DNA of 62,319 nt from Siphonobacter curvatus. GTDB taxonomy: Bacteria > Bacteroidota > Bacteroidia > Cytophagales > Spirosomataceae. The DNA lies in NCBI RefSeq assembly GCF_002943425.1, contig NZ_PTRA01000011.1:549-62867 (forward strand). The letters are read 5' to 3'. Shown here piece by piece: positions 33,969 to 43,576 of this stretch; the first letter of the stretch is position 1; each line of letters opens with the position of its first letter. A program made the position numbers and the translations under genes. The notes beneath the pieces were generated by a model. The model made no database searches, had not been told where the DNA came from, and worked only from the letters and a program-made list of their open reading frames with translations.

Positions 33969-35432
33969 TTAGTTATCCTTCGCCAGCGGGTTCAGGGCTA
34001 ATTCAGAAGATGAAATAGGCCAGATGTATCCATTTTCGGACGAACTTTTCGCGGGCACTGTACCCTTGGCCGGAATGGTTTGTAACAACCGCATCAGATC
34101 ATTGTTGCGTAAGCCTTCACCCAGAAACTCAATTCTTCTTTCGAGCAGAATGGCATCGATAAGCTCTGTAGCTGAGGCAAAACTTGCCGTTGTAAATGTA
34201 GTCGTTGCATCCGAACGGTTGCGAACGGCATTAAGTAGAGCTACCGCCTGCGGATCTACGCTGTTTGTCGTACGCGTGCGGGCTTCGGCTAGGTTCAGCA
34301 GTACTTCGGCGTAACGAATGACCGGTACATAATCCGTATACGGGCTGGGGGCTTTGTACTTCGTCAGCCATCGTTTTCCATTGCTGGTAGTCGCAACAAA
34401 TGAACGTCTGGTGTCACTCGCTTTCCAGTTCGTATTTGCAATAATGCCACTTGGATTAAGCGAATACTCCTGGTTCCCAACTCCACCGTTTGCTGCCGTA
34501 GGTGAAAAATAGTACCCCAATTGGTTTTGCGTTCCTGGATTATCTCCTCCCGTAACCGTCATGGGTAGCGAGAAGATGGATTCCGTGGTGGTATAGTTCG
34601 TGAATACCGTCGTAATGTTCGACTGTAAGGCATGAGCTACACCCGTTGGAGATGTAAACGGAGCGGCGGACGTCACAATCTTATTCGCTTCCGTAACCAC
34701 TTTCGCGTAATCCTGCATGCTTAAATACACCCGGGTTTTCAACGCAATCGCCGTGTTTTTGTGAGCACGGGTTGTATTAGTAGCCGCAGGAGAATACGAA
34801 GCAGGCAAGTTGGCTTCAGCCTCGTTCAAATCAGCTAACACTTGCGTATATACTTCGGCTACCGAACTTCTGGCCAGAGCGGACGATCCCGAGGTCGAGA
34901 TCCCCGTTAAGCGTAAAGGCAAGCCTGGGTTATTCCCTTTATTATCGGCATAAGGACGGGCATAGAACTGCAAAAGGCTGTAGTAACTCAAGGCCCGAAT
35001 CAACTTGGCTTCGGCTAGGTACTGAGCAGCCGTTTCGGCTCCAACCAGAGCACTTCCGCCAGCATTCATACCATCAATAAACAGGTTACACCGGTTAATA
35101 GTCAGGTACGCATAGGACCAGAGGTTCGTAACTGCCGTCGTACTGTTGGTCGCGTTGAGAGCCCATACGTCAGAGCCCGTAATCAGGTTAGACGTTTCGT
35201 TGATAAAGTCTTCCCCCCGAATGTCTCCGTAAATAACGTACCGGCCGCCATAGAAGTTACCTGCCTTCAGGGCTGCGTATAAGGAGAGTAACTGCGTATT
35301 AACCCGGCTGGGCGTACTCAACGATTCGTCAATAGCTACCGACGTTTCGGGTGTAGGGGAAAGATAATCTCTATTGCAGGCACCTAATCCGGTCAGGCAA
35401 AGAATAGAAGCGTATATGAAGTGCTTTTTCAT
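33969..35432 (-). CDS. SusD/RagB-family surface lipoprotein
   Basis: 487 residues. Lipoprotein signal 'MKKHFIYASILCLTGLGACN' followed by RDYLSPTPETS, the classic RagB start. The N-terminal SusD-like region has 'YLTINRCNLFIDGMN' and 'AEAKLIRALSYYSLLQFYAR'; the C-terminal has 'VPVIRYAEVLLNLAEARTRT' and the closing 'ILLERRIEFLGEGLRNNDLM'. Canonical RagB/SusD of normal length. It follows its SusC partner by 21 nt. Substrate unknown. Confidence 0.95.
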   Translation of the reverse strand: MKKHFIYASILCLTGLGACNRDYLSPTPETSVAIDESLSTPSRVNTQLLSLYAALKAGNFYGGRYVIYGDIRGEDFINETSNLITGSDVWALNATNSTTAVTNLWSYAYLTINRCNLFIDGMNAGGSALVGAETAAQYLAEAKLIRALSYYSLLQFYARPYADNKGNNPGLPLRLTGISTSGSSALARSSVAEVYTQVLADLNEAEANLPASYSPAATNTTRAHKNTAIALKTRVYLSMQDYAKVVTEANKIVTSAAPFTSPTGVAHALQSNITTVFTNYTTTESIFSLPMTVTGGDNPGTQNQLGYYFSPTAANGGVGNQEYSLNPSGIIANTNWKASDTRRSFVATTSNGKRWLTKYKAPSPYTDYVPVIRYAEVLLNLAEARTRTTNSVDPQAVALLNAVRNRSDATTTFTTASFASATELIDAILLERRIEFLGEGLRNNDLMRLLQTIPAKGTVPAKSSSENGYIWPISSSELALNPLAKDN

Positions 35433-35453
35433 GAAAGTCTCGTCTGTTGATAA

Positions 35454-38400
35454 TTAAAAACCAGCTTTAAGTCCAATCGTGATGGTACGGGCATTACCCA
35501 CGGTGTTCCGGTCAACGCCCTGACCCGTAGTGCTGTTACCGTTCGAAGATACTTCCGGATCAGGACCAGGATACTTCGTCCAGATGGCCAGATTTTGTCC
35601 GCTGGCGTATACCCGCAGGCTGTTCATTTTTAGTTTCGTGGCCAGTGAAGAAGGCAGCGTATAACCTAAAGTCAGGTTACGTAGTTTCAGGAAGTCACCT
35701 TTGAAGACGTTGATGTCCATGGGCATCGCTGAACCGTTGGATACGTTATCACCGTATACCGGACGGGCGTATTTTTTACCTGCGTCTCCTTCCTGCATCC
35801 AGGCATCGGTCAGAACGTCTGAGTGATTATTCCACCAACGCTGATCGTGCAGACCTGCATTCGTACCGTAGTATACGTTGAAGCCTAACTGATACGTCAG
35901 CATGACACCCAAATCGAAGTTTTTGTACTTGAAGTTGTTATCCCAGCCGCCGTACTGCTTCGGTACTACGTTCGCGTACATTACCCCGTCCGCTGCCTGC
36001 GTAATCGACGTTCCACCGGTTGGGCTTACGTAACGGGTGCGTCCATCGGGAGTAGTCGAGTAATTGAACTGGCCCGAAGGAGCGTAGTACTGATAGTAAA
36101 CTTTGTCTCCCTGCGAGTTCAGGAAAATACGCTTACCCGTAGACGGATCTACGCCTGCTGTACGTACTACCCACAAGTAACCCAGTGAATAGCCGGGAGC
36201 CGTTTGGTTGACCGTTTCAGAGCCACTCGTTCCGGTTTGCAGTACATTGATTCCCGGAGCTAAGGCCGATACTTCGTTTTTATTGAACGTGATGTTAAAG
36301 TTGGAGTTCCACTGGAAGTCCGGCGTATTAATGATACGGGCGTTCAGGGCTACTTCCAGACCTTTGTTGTACATGGCACCTACGTTCAACGGAGGACCTA
36401 CGTTGGGTCCAATGTTTGAACTGGTCGGCAAACCCGTCGAAGGAGCCTGAGCTACGTACAGAATCAAATTGTCAATATCATTCTTGTAATACGCGATTTC
36501 TGCCGTGATACGGTCATTCAGAATACCCAGGTTCAGACCAACGTCGGTTTTCGTACTGGTTTCCCATTTCAGATTCGGGTTTCCTACGCTGTAAAAACCT
36601 AACGTAGCCAGTCCTCCGTAATAACCAGAGGTATACGTTGAATACGGGCTGTAATCACCAATACCACCGATATTACCTACTTTACCGTAGCTACCCCGAA
36701 TCTTGAAGCTGCTGAAAATCCGATCGAGTTTAGCGGCTGACCAGAAGCTCTCCTGCGTAATTTCCCAGCCTGCCGAGGCTCCCCAGAAGGTACCTTTTTT
36801 CTGACCAAGAGCGGAGTATTCGTCCTGACGAAGGTTACCACTCAGATAATATTTCTCTTTGTAGTTGTAAGATAAACGGCCGAAACCTGACAGCAGGTAA
36901 TTTTCACCGTAGGTCAGACCTGCCGTGTTGTTATTCACCCAGCCCGCCTGAAGCTCCGTATACGAAGCATCTGACAGCCCCTGACGGTTCAGACCGAAGC
37001 CCCTTGACGTTGTACGCTGTTGTTCCTGACCAATCAACAGGCTGAAGTTATGCTTGCCAAACGAGCGGTCGTACTGAGCGGTGTTGGTCCACAACCAGGT
37101 TTTGTATTTAGCGTAAATACCGGTGCCGTAGCCATTGTAAGAGTAGCCATCTCCCGTAACCGGAGACCAGAATGTATCATTATCTATCAGCATGTAATCA
37201 ATACCGTAGCTACTTTTCAGCGTCAGTCCTTTCACCGGATTAAACTGAATGTAGGCGTTGGATTGAATGTGGCTGTTTTCGGAGTTCGAACGGTTCAGGT
37301 TGAGCAAAGCAACGGGGTTGTAATACGACAGGTTAGAAATACCGGCGATGTTACCTGCAGAACCAACCGCTGCTCCGTTAATATTGAGGGTACCGTCATT
37401 GTTGTAAGGAGCAATGATCGGAGGCAGTACAATAGCCAGACGTCCTAAACCAGAGGTGTTGAACGCTTCGCCACTGAGGGAACCAGAAGACGTAGCAGCC
37501 AAGTTTCTTTCGTTGGAATAAGAGATTTTACCACCGATCGTAACTACTTTGTTGAGCTTGCTATCGACGTTGAACAACGCATTCAGACGCTCGAAATCGT
37601 TTTTACGGATGATACCCTGTTGGGACGTGTAACCCGTTGAAAAATAGTAGTTTGTGTTTTCACTACCCCCGGATACGTTCAGGTTGTGGCTATGCGACAC
37701 CCCCTGACGGTACACCTGATCCTGCCAACGCGTATCGATTGGGTTTCCGTTCGCGTCGTTCGTTTGGGTATATTTGATTGCAGAGGCCGTGGGGTTGTTG
37801 GCAACCGCTCTCGTTTTGAAATCAATGTATTGCTGGGCATTCAGCATGGAAGGCAGACGATACGTATTATTGAAGCCTACCCATCCATCGTAGTTCACCC
37901 GTACTTTGCCGGATTTACCGCGTTTCGTAGTGACGAATACTACGCCATTGGCAGCCCGGCTTCCGTAAATAGCGGTAGCCGCCGCGTCTTTCGCTACGTC
38001 AATACTTTCAATATCATTAGGGTTGATACTAGCCAGTGGGTTACTGGGAGCATTTGTGGAGCTATAGTCGCCCGTAAACGTAGGGACACCATCCACCACT
38101 ACCAGCGGATAAGAGCTCAACGAAATCGAGTTTGTACCCCGAATCCGGAATACGGGTGGAGCGTTCAATACGCCACTGGGTACTGTAATCTGAACTCCAG
38201 GGGTACGACCTCCAAGTGCTGATTCGAAGCTCTGGTTAGGCAATTGAGCAATTTTCGAACCAGATACGGAGCCAATACTACCCGTTGCATCTCGTTTGGT
38301 TTGTGTACCATAACCAATGACCACCACTTCTGAAAGTTCATTGGAATCCGTGGTCAATTGTACATCAATGACGCTTCTGGAGCTGATGGCAACTTCCTGT

Positions 38401-38645
38401 TTCTGGAAGCCAATGGAGCTGAAAACCAGCGTCGTACCGCTCGATGGGATACTCAGGCGATACTTCCCATTTGCATCCGTAGTCACTCCCTGAGAAGTTC
38501 CTTTCACCGTTACACTTACACCTGGCACAACACTGCCATCGTCAGAAGTAGTGACTACACCAGTCACCACCCGGTCCTGTGCATAGGCCGTCAGGGTTAC
38601 GACGGTTAGCCACAGTACGTTTAGAAAGAGTACAAATCTCTTCAT
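35454..38645 (-). CDS. SusC/RagA-family TonB-linked outer-membrane transporter
   Basis: 1063 residues from the ATG at 38645, which begins the signal peptide 'MKRFVLFLNVLWLTVVTLTA'; the upstream in-frame codon is rejected. CarboxypepD_reg-like domain 'VVTGVVTTSDDGSVVPGVSV', then the plug with 'LSEVVVIGYGTQTKRDATGS' and 'ESIDVAKDAAATAIYGSRAA', and a C-terminal barrel ending 'NARTITIGLKAGF'. First gene of a susCD pair, divergent from the secreted M20 amidohydrolase, which may process the imported compound or its precursor. Confidence 0.96.
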   Translation of the reverse strand: MKRFVLFLNVLWLTVVTLTAYAQDRVVTGVVTTSDDGSVVPGVSVTVKGTSQGVTTDANGKYRLSIPSSGTTLVFSSIGFQKQEVAISSRSVIDVQLTTDSNELSEVVVIGYGTQTKRDATGSIGSVSGSKIAQLPNQSFESALGGRTPGVQITVPSGVLNAPPVFRIRGTNSISLSSYPLVVVDGVPTFTGDYSSTNAPSNPLASINPNDIESIDVAKDAAATAIYGSRAANGVVFVTTKRGKSGKVRVNYDGWVGFNNTYRLPSMLNAQQYIDFKTRAVANNPTASAIKYTQTNDANGNPIDTRWQDQVYRQGVSHSHNLNVSGGSENTNYYFSTGYTSQQGIIRKNDFERLNALFNVDSKLNKVVTIGGKISYSNERNLAATSSGSLSGEAFNTSGLGRLAIVLPPIIAPYNNDGTLNINGAAVGSAGNIAGISNLSYYNPVALLNLNRSNSENSHIQSNAYIQFNPVKGLTLKSSYGIDYMLIDNDTFWSPVTGDGYSYNGYGTGIYAKYKTWLWTNTAQYDRSFGKHNFSLLIGQEQQRTTSRGFGLNRQGLSDASYTELQAGWVNNNTAGLTYGENYLLSGFGRLSYNYKEKYYLSGNLRQDEYSALGQKKGTFWGASAGWEITQESFWSAAKLDRIFSSFKIRGSYGKVGNIGGIGDYSPYSTYTSGYYGGLATLGFYSVGNPNLKWETSTKTDVGLNLGILNDRITAEIAYYKNDIDNLILYVAQAPSTGLPTSSNIGPNVGPPLNVGAMYNKGLEVALNARIINTPDFQWNSNFNITFNKNEVSALAPGINVLQTGTSGSETVNQTAPGYSLGYLWVVRTAGVDPSTGKRIFLNSQGDKVYYQYYAPSGQFNYSTTPDGRTRYVSPTGGTSITQAADGVMYANVVPKQYGGWDNNFKYKNFDLGVMLTYQLGFNVYYGTNAGLHDQRWWNNHSDVLTDAWMQEGDAGKKYARPVYGDNVSNGSAMPMDINVFKGDFLKLRNLTLGYTLPSSLATKLKMNSLRVYASGQNLAIWTKYPGPDPEVSSNGNSTTGQGVDRNTVGNARTITIGLKAGF

Positions 38646-39087
38646 TGTTGTAAAGGAATTGGTTAAGAATAGATAGTGGGTAATCAATTGTTTTCGGGGA
38701 ATCGCCAGAGGGACAACCTAGCTCCTGTCGGTAAGCTTGGAAAATAGAATCCTTGCTCAAGCCGAAGGAGTGCCTGAGTAATACTAAAAGAGCTGACGAC
38801 GATTAGAGGACCAAACAGCCGCGAAGACTCGGCTTTGGTTTAGTATACGTAACGTAAGAGGTAATCATGATGTTGATGAAGTTTTGGTTAAGGAATATTG
38901 CAATGGACTGCAAAAGTATAAGCTTTATTTTGCCAAACAAGAGGAAAGTGTTTTTTTTACTAAAAATCATGTATTTTTTTGTTATAATTCCTGTAAATAC
39001 CTGATTTCATTGGTGAAAAAGCAGGTAAGGCGAAATTATATTTTGTATTCACTGTTGAAATTAAGCGTATTCTGATCGAAGAAAACT
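38646..39087. other. Divergent regulatory region between SusC and the amidohydrolase
   Basis: About 440 nt with no gene. It holds the minus-strand promoter at 38911-38940 and a SusC leader of roughly 260 nt. The part from 38880 to 39070 is AT-rich, as expected for divergent promoters. Confidence 0.5.
38911..38940 (-). promoter_or_regulatory. Promoter of the second SUS operon
   Basis: On the minus strand TTG (38940-38938), 19 nt, TACTTTTG (38918-38911). The predicted transcript starts near 38904, giving a leader of about 260 nt before the SusC ATG. Confidence 0.55.
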
Positions 39088-40407
39088 ATGAAAAATTCTA
39101 TTTTGGCCGCTTTGTTATTGATCTCTTTTGGGAGTCACGGTGCTGTAGATCCCGTTAAGAAACGGATGGACCAGATGGCCAAGGAGATCGAGAAAAAAGT
39201 GATTACTTGGCGTCGGGATTTTCACGAACATCCGGAGCTTGGAAACCGGGAATTCCGTACGTCCGAGAAAATAGCGACTCACCTGAAGGCTCTGGGACTA
39301 GATGTGAAAACGGGCGTTGCCAAGACGGGCGTCGTAGCGATTCTGAAAGGCGGCAAACCCGGCCCGGTCATTGCCTTACGGGCGGATATGGATGGCTTAC
39401 CCGTAACGGAACGTGTAGACGTTCCCTTCGTATCAAAGGTTACGACGGAGTACAACGGCCAGCAAACGGGGGTCATGCACGCCTGCGGTCACGATGGCCA
39501 CGTGGCCATTCTGATGGGCGTAGCCGAAGTACTGGCCGGGGTAAAGAGTGAGGTGAAAGGAACCATCAAATTTATTTTCCAACCCGCCGAAGAAGGAGCT
39601 CCGCAGGGCGAAGAAGGCGGAGCGGCTTTGATGATTAAAGAAGGCGTACTGGAAAATCCTAAAGTAGATGCCATTTTCGGCTTACACCTCAATGCTCAGA
39701 CACCTATTGGGCAGATCAAATACCGGCCCGGCGGTACCATGGCTGCTGTTGATTTCTTCAGTGTAAAAGTAAAAGGGAAACAATCGCACGGAGCGTACCC
39801 CTGGTTAAGTATCGATCCGATTGTAACGGCTTCTCAGATCGTTAACAACCTGCAAACCATCGTTAGTCGTAAATTGGATCTGACCAGCGGAGCAGCTGTG
39901 GTCACGGTCGGGGCCATTCACGGAGGCATTCGGCAGAATATTATTCCCGAAGAAGTGAATATGATGGGAACCATTCGCTACTTGGATGCTCCGATGCAAA
40001 AGGTGATTCATGACAACCTTCGGCAGGTGGCCGAAAAAACGGCCGAAAGTCAGGGAGCCAAAGCGGATGTAAAAATTGATGTCATGTATCCCGTTACCTA
40101 CAATGATCCGACCCTGACGGATCAGATGGTTGGTTCGCTGGAGGAAGTAGCCGGGAAAGACAACGTTCTGCTGACGCCCGCGGTAACCGGAGCCGAAGAT
40201 TTCTCCTTTTTCCAGCAAAAAGTACCCGGACTGTTTTTCTTCCTGGGCGGAGCTCCGCTTAACAAATCCCAGGCTCAAACCGCTCCACACCATACGCCGG
40301 ACTTTTACATTGACGAAGGTGGATTTGAACTCGGCATTCGGGCTTTCTGTCATTTGGTCGTAGACTACGCCGAACAGCACAAGTCGGCTAAAGTCAGCAG
40401 TCGTTAG
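39088..40407 (+). CDS. Secreted M20 amidohydrolase (N-acyl amino acid / IAA-amino acid hydrolase type)
   Basis: 439 residues with a signal peptide (MKNSILAALLLISFGSHGAV), so probably periplasmic. M20D dimetal hydrolase motifs: 'WRRDFHEHPELGNREFRTS', 'ALRADMDGLPVTE', the metal ligands in 'GVMHACGHDGHVAIL', the acid pair in 'FQPAEEGAPQGEEGG', 'FGLHLNAQTPIG', 'KGKQSHGAYPW' (dimerisation domain) and 'TGAEDFSFFQQKVPGLFFFL'. The family cleaves amides such as N-acetyl- or hippuryl-amino acids. Divergent from a susCD operon, which may import its substrate. It overlaps the end of the SDR gene by 4 nt, tail to tail. Confidence 0.92.
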   Translation: MKNSILAALLLISFGSHGAVDPVKKRMDQMAKEIEKKVITWRRDFHEHPELGNREFRTSEKIATHLKALGLDVKTGVAKTGVVAILKGGKPGPVIALRADMDGLPVTERVDVPFVSKVTTEYNGQQTGVMHACGHDGHVAILMGVAEVLAGVKSEVKGTIKFIFQPAEEGAPQGEEGGAALMIKEGVLENPKVDAIFGLHLNAQTPIGQIKYRPGGTMAAVDFFSVKVKGKQSHGAYPWLSIDPIVTASQIVNNLQTIVSRKLDLTSGAAVVTVGAIHGGIRQNIIPEEVNMMGTIRYLDAPMQKVIHDNLRQVAEKTAESQGAKADVKIDVMYPVTYNDPTLTDQMVGSLEEVAGKDNVLLTPAVTGAEDFSFFQQKVPGLFFFLGGAPLNKSQAQTAPHHTPDFYIDEGGFELGIRAFCHLVVDYAEQHKSAKVSSR

Positions 40408-41207
40408 GAGTAAATTTTGTAGTTACGAATCATCAACCACAACAGGCCGGGTGCGTATCGTTTAAGATAAGCCCCGGCTACTTCTTTTAGTCCTCCGATG
40501 TATACTTCCCGTTTTCGGGAGCGGAGGGCTTTTAGGATACGTTTGGCACATACATCGGCGGGGATGCCCCGGGCTTGGTTTTCGTCCATTCGGTTATTGG
40601 CTTCACCACGACCGTTCAGAGCATTAAGTGAAATAGCGGTTTTGATGTAACCCGGACAAATGATGGTTACCCAAAGTCCTTCCCGCCAGACTTCGGCCCG
40701 TAGTGAATCAAAGAAGCCGCGGATGGCGAATTTAGAGGCGGCATAACTCGTCCGCATGGGCGTTGCGACGTACCCGGCAATGCTTGAAATGGGTACAATC
40801 AGGCCACTTTTCTGAGCTAGTAGTGTAGGTAATACCGCTTTGGTGAGAGCAACGACGCCGAAATAATTGACCTCCATCAGCCGACGATCAACATCAATAG
40901 AACTTTCCAGAGCCAGTGACCGCTGACTAATTCCCGCATTCTGTACCAGAACATCGATACGGCCAAAGGTTTGTATGACGTCCTGAACGCAAGCCGTAAA
41001 CGTATCCGGCTGACTCATGTCCATCACCACAATCCGGATGCGGTCGGCGGGCAGGGCCAGCTCCTGAGCTACCCGCTGTAATTCGGTTTCTCGCCGGGCT
41101 GAAAGTACCAGCCGACTCCCCTCGCGGGCGAAGGCATGAGCTAAGGCTTCGCCAATGCCTGAAGAGGCTCCCGTAATCCAGACGACCTGATCCCGAAACG
41201 TTGACAT
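40404..41207 (-). CDS. Short-chain dehydrogenase/reductase (SDR)
   Basis: 267 residues from the ATG at 41207 (MSTFRDQVVWITG). Classical SDR: the NAD(P)-binding 'ITGASSGIGEALAHAF', 'VLVQNAGISQRSLA' (NAG motif), the catalytic Ser of 'IVPISSIAGYVATPMRT' and 'SYAASKFAIRGFFDSLR' (Tyr-xxx-Lys). After the core, 'VTIICPGYIKTAISLNAL' resembles DHRS7-like enzymes. Substrate unknown. It converges on the M20 gene with a 4-nt overlap and no terminator between. Confidence 0.9.
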   Translation of the reverse strand: MSTFRDQVVWITGASSGIGEALAHAFAREGSRLVLSARRETELQRVAQELALPADRIRIVVMDMSQPDTFTACVQDVIQTFGRIDVLVQNAGISQRSLALESSIDVDRRLMEVNYFGVVALTKAVLPTLLAQKSGLIVPISSIAGYVATPMRTSYAASKFAIRGFFDSLRAEVWREGLWVTIICPGYIKTAISLNALNGRGEANNRMDENQARGIPADVCAKRILKALRSRKREVYIGGLKEVAGAYLKRYAPGLLWLMIRNYKIYS

Positions 41208-41254
41208 ACCGTAAAAAAGGTTTGTATGAAAGCGGTAAGTTAGGTACAAAAAAG

Positions 41255-41281
41255 AACCGTCGCTCCAAAGAAGCGACGGTT
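41255..41281 (-). terminator. Terminator downstream of the LytS/LytTR genes
   Basis: 10-bp perfect stem AACCGTCGCT / AGCGACGGTT, followed on the minus strand by CTTTTTTG. It lies about 270 nt past the LytTR stop and just before the SDR gene. The stretch 41282-41552 holds nothing else that I can support. Confidence 0.8.
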
Positions 41282-41552
41282 ACTCTCACCCCAAAACTTA
41301 AACTACCCACAAGGGGATTTCTTTTTCGGCTCTTGCTCGTAGCAGTTGCCGGGCTATGAAAATCAGCGAATAATCGAATTTGAAAAGGGCACGCCCGTAA
41401 GAGGCTGCGGAATCCTAAATCAAATAAAAATCAATCTGAGCGGAAAGCTACTAGCGTAAAAATCGGAAATATACTCCCTTCAATTTTCTGCCGATCAGAT
41501 CGTATAAAAGAGAGATAAGACGAAAACTTTTTCAGTCTTATCAAAAGCGAAC

Positions 41553-42284
41553 TCATTCAACTTTACCCGCATTGATGGCTTTAAATAAGGCCTCTCCGTA
41601 CGATTCACTAATGGGAATATGAACCTGACCAATTTTGATTCGTAGGTTACGAATCGATTCAATTTTATCAAATGCAATGATGAATGATTTATGAACGCGT
41701 AGAAAAGGACCGCTGGGTAACTTTTCTTCCATGGCTTTCATGGTCAACCGCGTAATTACCGGACGACTCTGTCCTTCAAGATAAATTTTCACGTAGTCCT
41801 TTAATCCTTCTACGTAAAGAATATCGGCAATACGGATTTTTACTAACGAATAATCGGCATTGACAAACAGGTATTCCTGAGCGGGAGCGGGCGTAGGCTC
41901 GACTACCGCTGGTGTTTCCTGATGACGTAAATTATGGAGTTCGTACGCTTTATTGACTGCTTTTAAAAAACGTTCAAAAGATACGGGCTTGAGCAAATAA
42001 TCAAGTACATCGAGGTTAAATCCTTCCAAGGCAAACTCTTCGTAAGCCGTTACGAAAATGACCATCGGAGCCTGCGTCATGCTCTGGACAAACTGTACAC
42101 CGCTGATGCCCGGCATCTGAATATCCAGAAATAAGAGATCAATCGGTTGCTGTTGCATCACCTCCTGAGCTTCGAAGGCATTTTTACAACGCTTCACTAA
42201 GTTCAAAAAAGGTACTTTGCGTATGTTATCTTCCAGTAAGTCAAGGGCTAAGGACTCATCGTCAACGGCGAGGCAGTTCATCAT
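41553..42284 (-). CDS. LytTR-family response regulator
   Basis: 243 residues from the ATG at 42284 (MMNCLAVDDES). Receiver domain 1-~120 with the acidic pair at 8-10, the phospho-acceptor Asp54 in 'LLFLDIQMPG', Thr/Ala in 'IFVTAYEEFALEGF' and Lys in 'LLKPVSFERF'. LytTR DNA-binding domain in the last ~100 residues: 'YLFVNADYSLVKIRIADILY', 'LKDYVKIYL' and 'FLRVHKSFIIAFDKIESI'. Partner of the histidine kinase encoded 76 nt upstream. Target genes unknown. Confidence 0.94.
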   Translation of the reverse strand: MMNCLAVDDESLALDLLEDNIRKVPFLNLVKRCKNAFEAQEVMQQQPIDLLFLDIQMPGISGVQFVQSMTQAPMVIFVTAYEEFALEGFNLDVLDYLLKPVSFERFLKAVNKAYELHNLRHQETPAVVEPTPAPAQEYLFVNADYSLVKIRIADILYVEGLKDYVKIYLEGQSRPVITRLTMKAMEEKLPSGPFLRVHKSFIIAFDKIESIRNLRIKIGQVHIPISESYGEALFKAINAGKVE

Positions 42285-42360
42285 GGTTTCGTTTGTTTTG
42301 GGTACACCGCAAAGGTAAATACTTCGATCCACTACTGATTCATTTCGAAAACGAATCCGG

Positions 42361-43443
42361 CTAGTGATTCACGACTTCTTTCCAGGAGCGGTCTTTGAGG
42401 GGATGGTCGTTGGTAAAGTGCAGGGTAAGTTTTACTTCGTACCAATCCGAATTCTCATCAATAACCAATTCATGCGATTCGGGGTACAACAGGCTTAAGC
42501 GGCGTTTCACATTCGGCAAACCAATGCCCGAACTGCCGTCTTTGACTTCCTTAAACCGACGATTTACCTTGTTTCGTACCGTAAAGATCAGCGTATGATC
42601 CTTGGAGTCGAGTGATACTTCAATCACCGGATCACTAATGAGTCCAACTCCGTGTTTAAACGCATTTTCAACGAAGGGAATTAGCAGCATGGGCTCAATT
42701 AGCTGGTGCGTGAGCTGATTATCCGCGTGGAAATGAATCTTTACATCGTTACCAAAACGAATTCGCTGTAAATCGATGTAATTGTTGAGGTACTTGATTT
42801 CTTTTTCTAACGAAACCCGCGAACCATTCGACTCGTAAAGCATATACCGCATCAAATCCGAAAGTTGAATGACTACGGGTTCAACCATATCCGATTTCTT
42901 GCGAGAAAGGGATACGATACTGTTGAGCACGTTAAACATAAAGTGCGGACTAATCTGCGAGCGCAAAAAACTTAATTCAGACTTGAGCCGTTCATTTTCC
43001 AATTCTTTCCGCTCTTGTTGATCCGAGAGATAATCACTCAGTAGCCGATAAATCGTGCTAATGGCTAGGATGAAAAAAACCGGGAAAAGGGTGTAGAAGG
43101 TGATACGGGCGGAAGGAAGTTCGGGAAAGAAAACGTAATTGCGTAAGCTTAGATTAATGGACAGAACTGCCGTTACTGAAAGCAAAATATAGGCGAGGTA
43201 ATACCATACGCCCTGACGCTGTAATACGCGGGGAATGAGAAAATTGGCGTTAATGTAAAACAGCGGAATGGTGAGCATCTGTAATAGAATCACCACCTCA
43301 TCCGGTACCTTTACCTTGGGCGTACCCGGCGGGTTTTGGGGCGAACGAAGCAGAAATGGCAAGGACATAAAAAATGCCCAGAATGCCAGGTGCATCAGCC
43401 CGGTCAACGATTGAGTAAAGGTTTTATTCTTAAATTCTCGCAC
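42361..43443 (-). CDS. LytS/YehU-type sensor histidine kinase
   Basis: 360 residues. Four predicted TM helices in the first ~140 residues ('LMHLAFWAFFMSLPFLL', 'VVILLQMLTIPLFYINANFL', 'GVWYYLAYILLSVTAVLSIN', 'ITFYTLFPVFFILAISTIY'), then a short coiled coil and the His-kinase domain with the phospho-His in 'RSQISPHFMFNVLNSIVSLS'. The ATPase domain has 'LLIPFVENAFKHGVG' (N box) and 'GSSGIGLPNVKRRLSLLYP' (G box). Cognate LytTR regulator follows. No extracytoplasmic sensor domain, so the signal is probably membrane-borne. Confidence 0.93.
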   Translation of the reverse strand: MREFKNKTFTQSLTGLMHLAFWAFFMSLPFLLRSPQNPPGTPKVKVPDEVVILLQMLTIPLFYINANFLIPRVLQRQGVWYYLAYILLSVTAVLSINLSLRNYVFFPELPSARITFYTLFPVFFILAISTIYRLLSDYLSDQQERKELENERLKSELSFLRSQISPHFMFNVLNSIVSLSRKKSDMVEPVVIQLSDLMRYMLYESNGSRVSLEKEIKYLNNYIDLQRIRFGNDVKIHFHADNQLTHQLIEPMLLIPFVENAFKHGVGLISDPVIEVSLDSKDHTLIFTVRNKVNRRFKEVKDGSSGIGLPNVKRRLSLLYPESHELVIDENSDWYEVKLTLHFTNDHPLKDRSWKEVVNH

Positions 43444-43576
43444 AAGTCGTCCGTGTGTTGTTGTACACTAAAGTACGAAAGTACATTTCGTATCAAATTT
43501 CAAAGCGGCGAATATGCTGATTACCGGGATAAAGTTCGCATTTCGAGCGATGTTAAAATAAACCAGTAAAGGCCCT

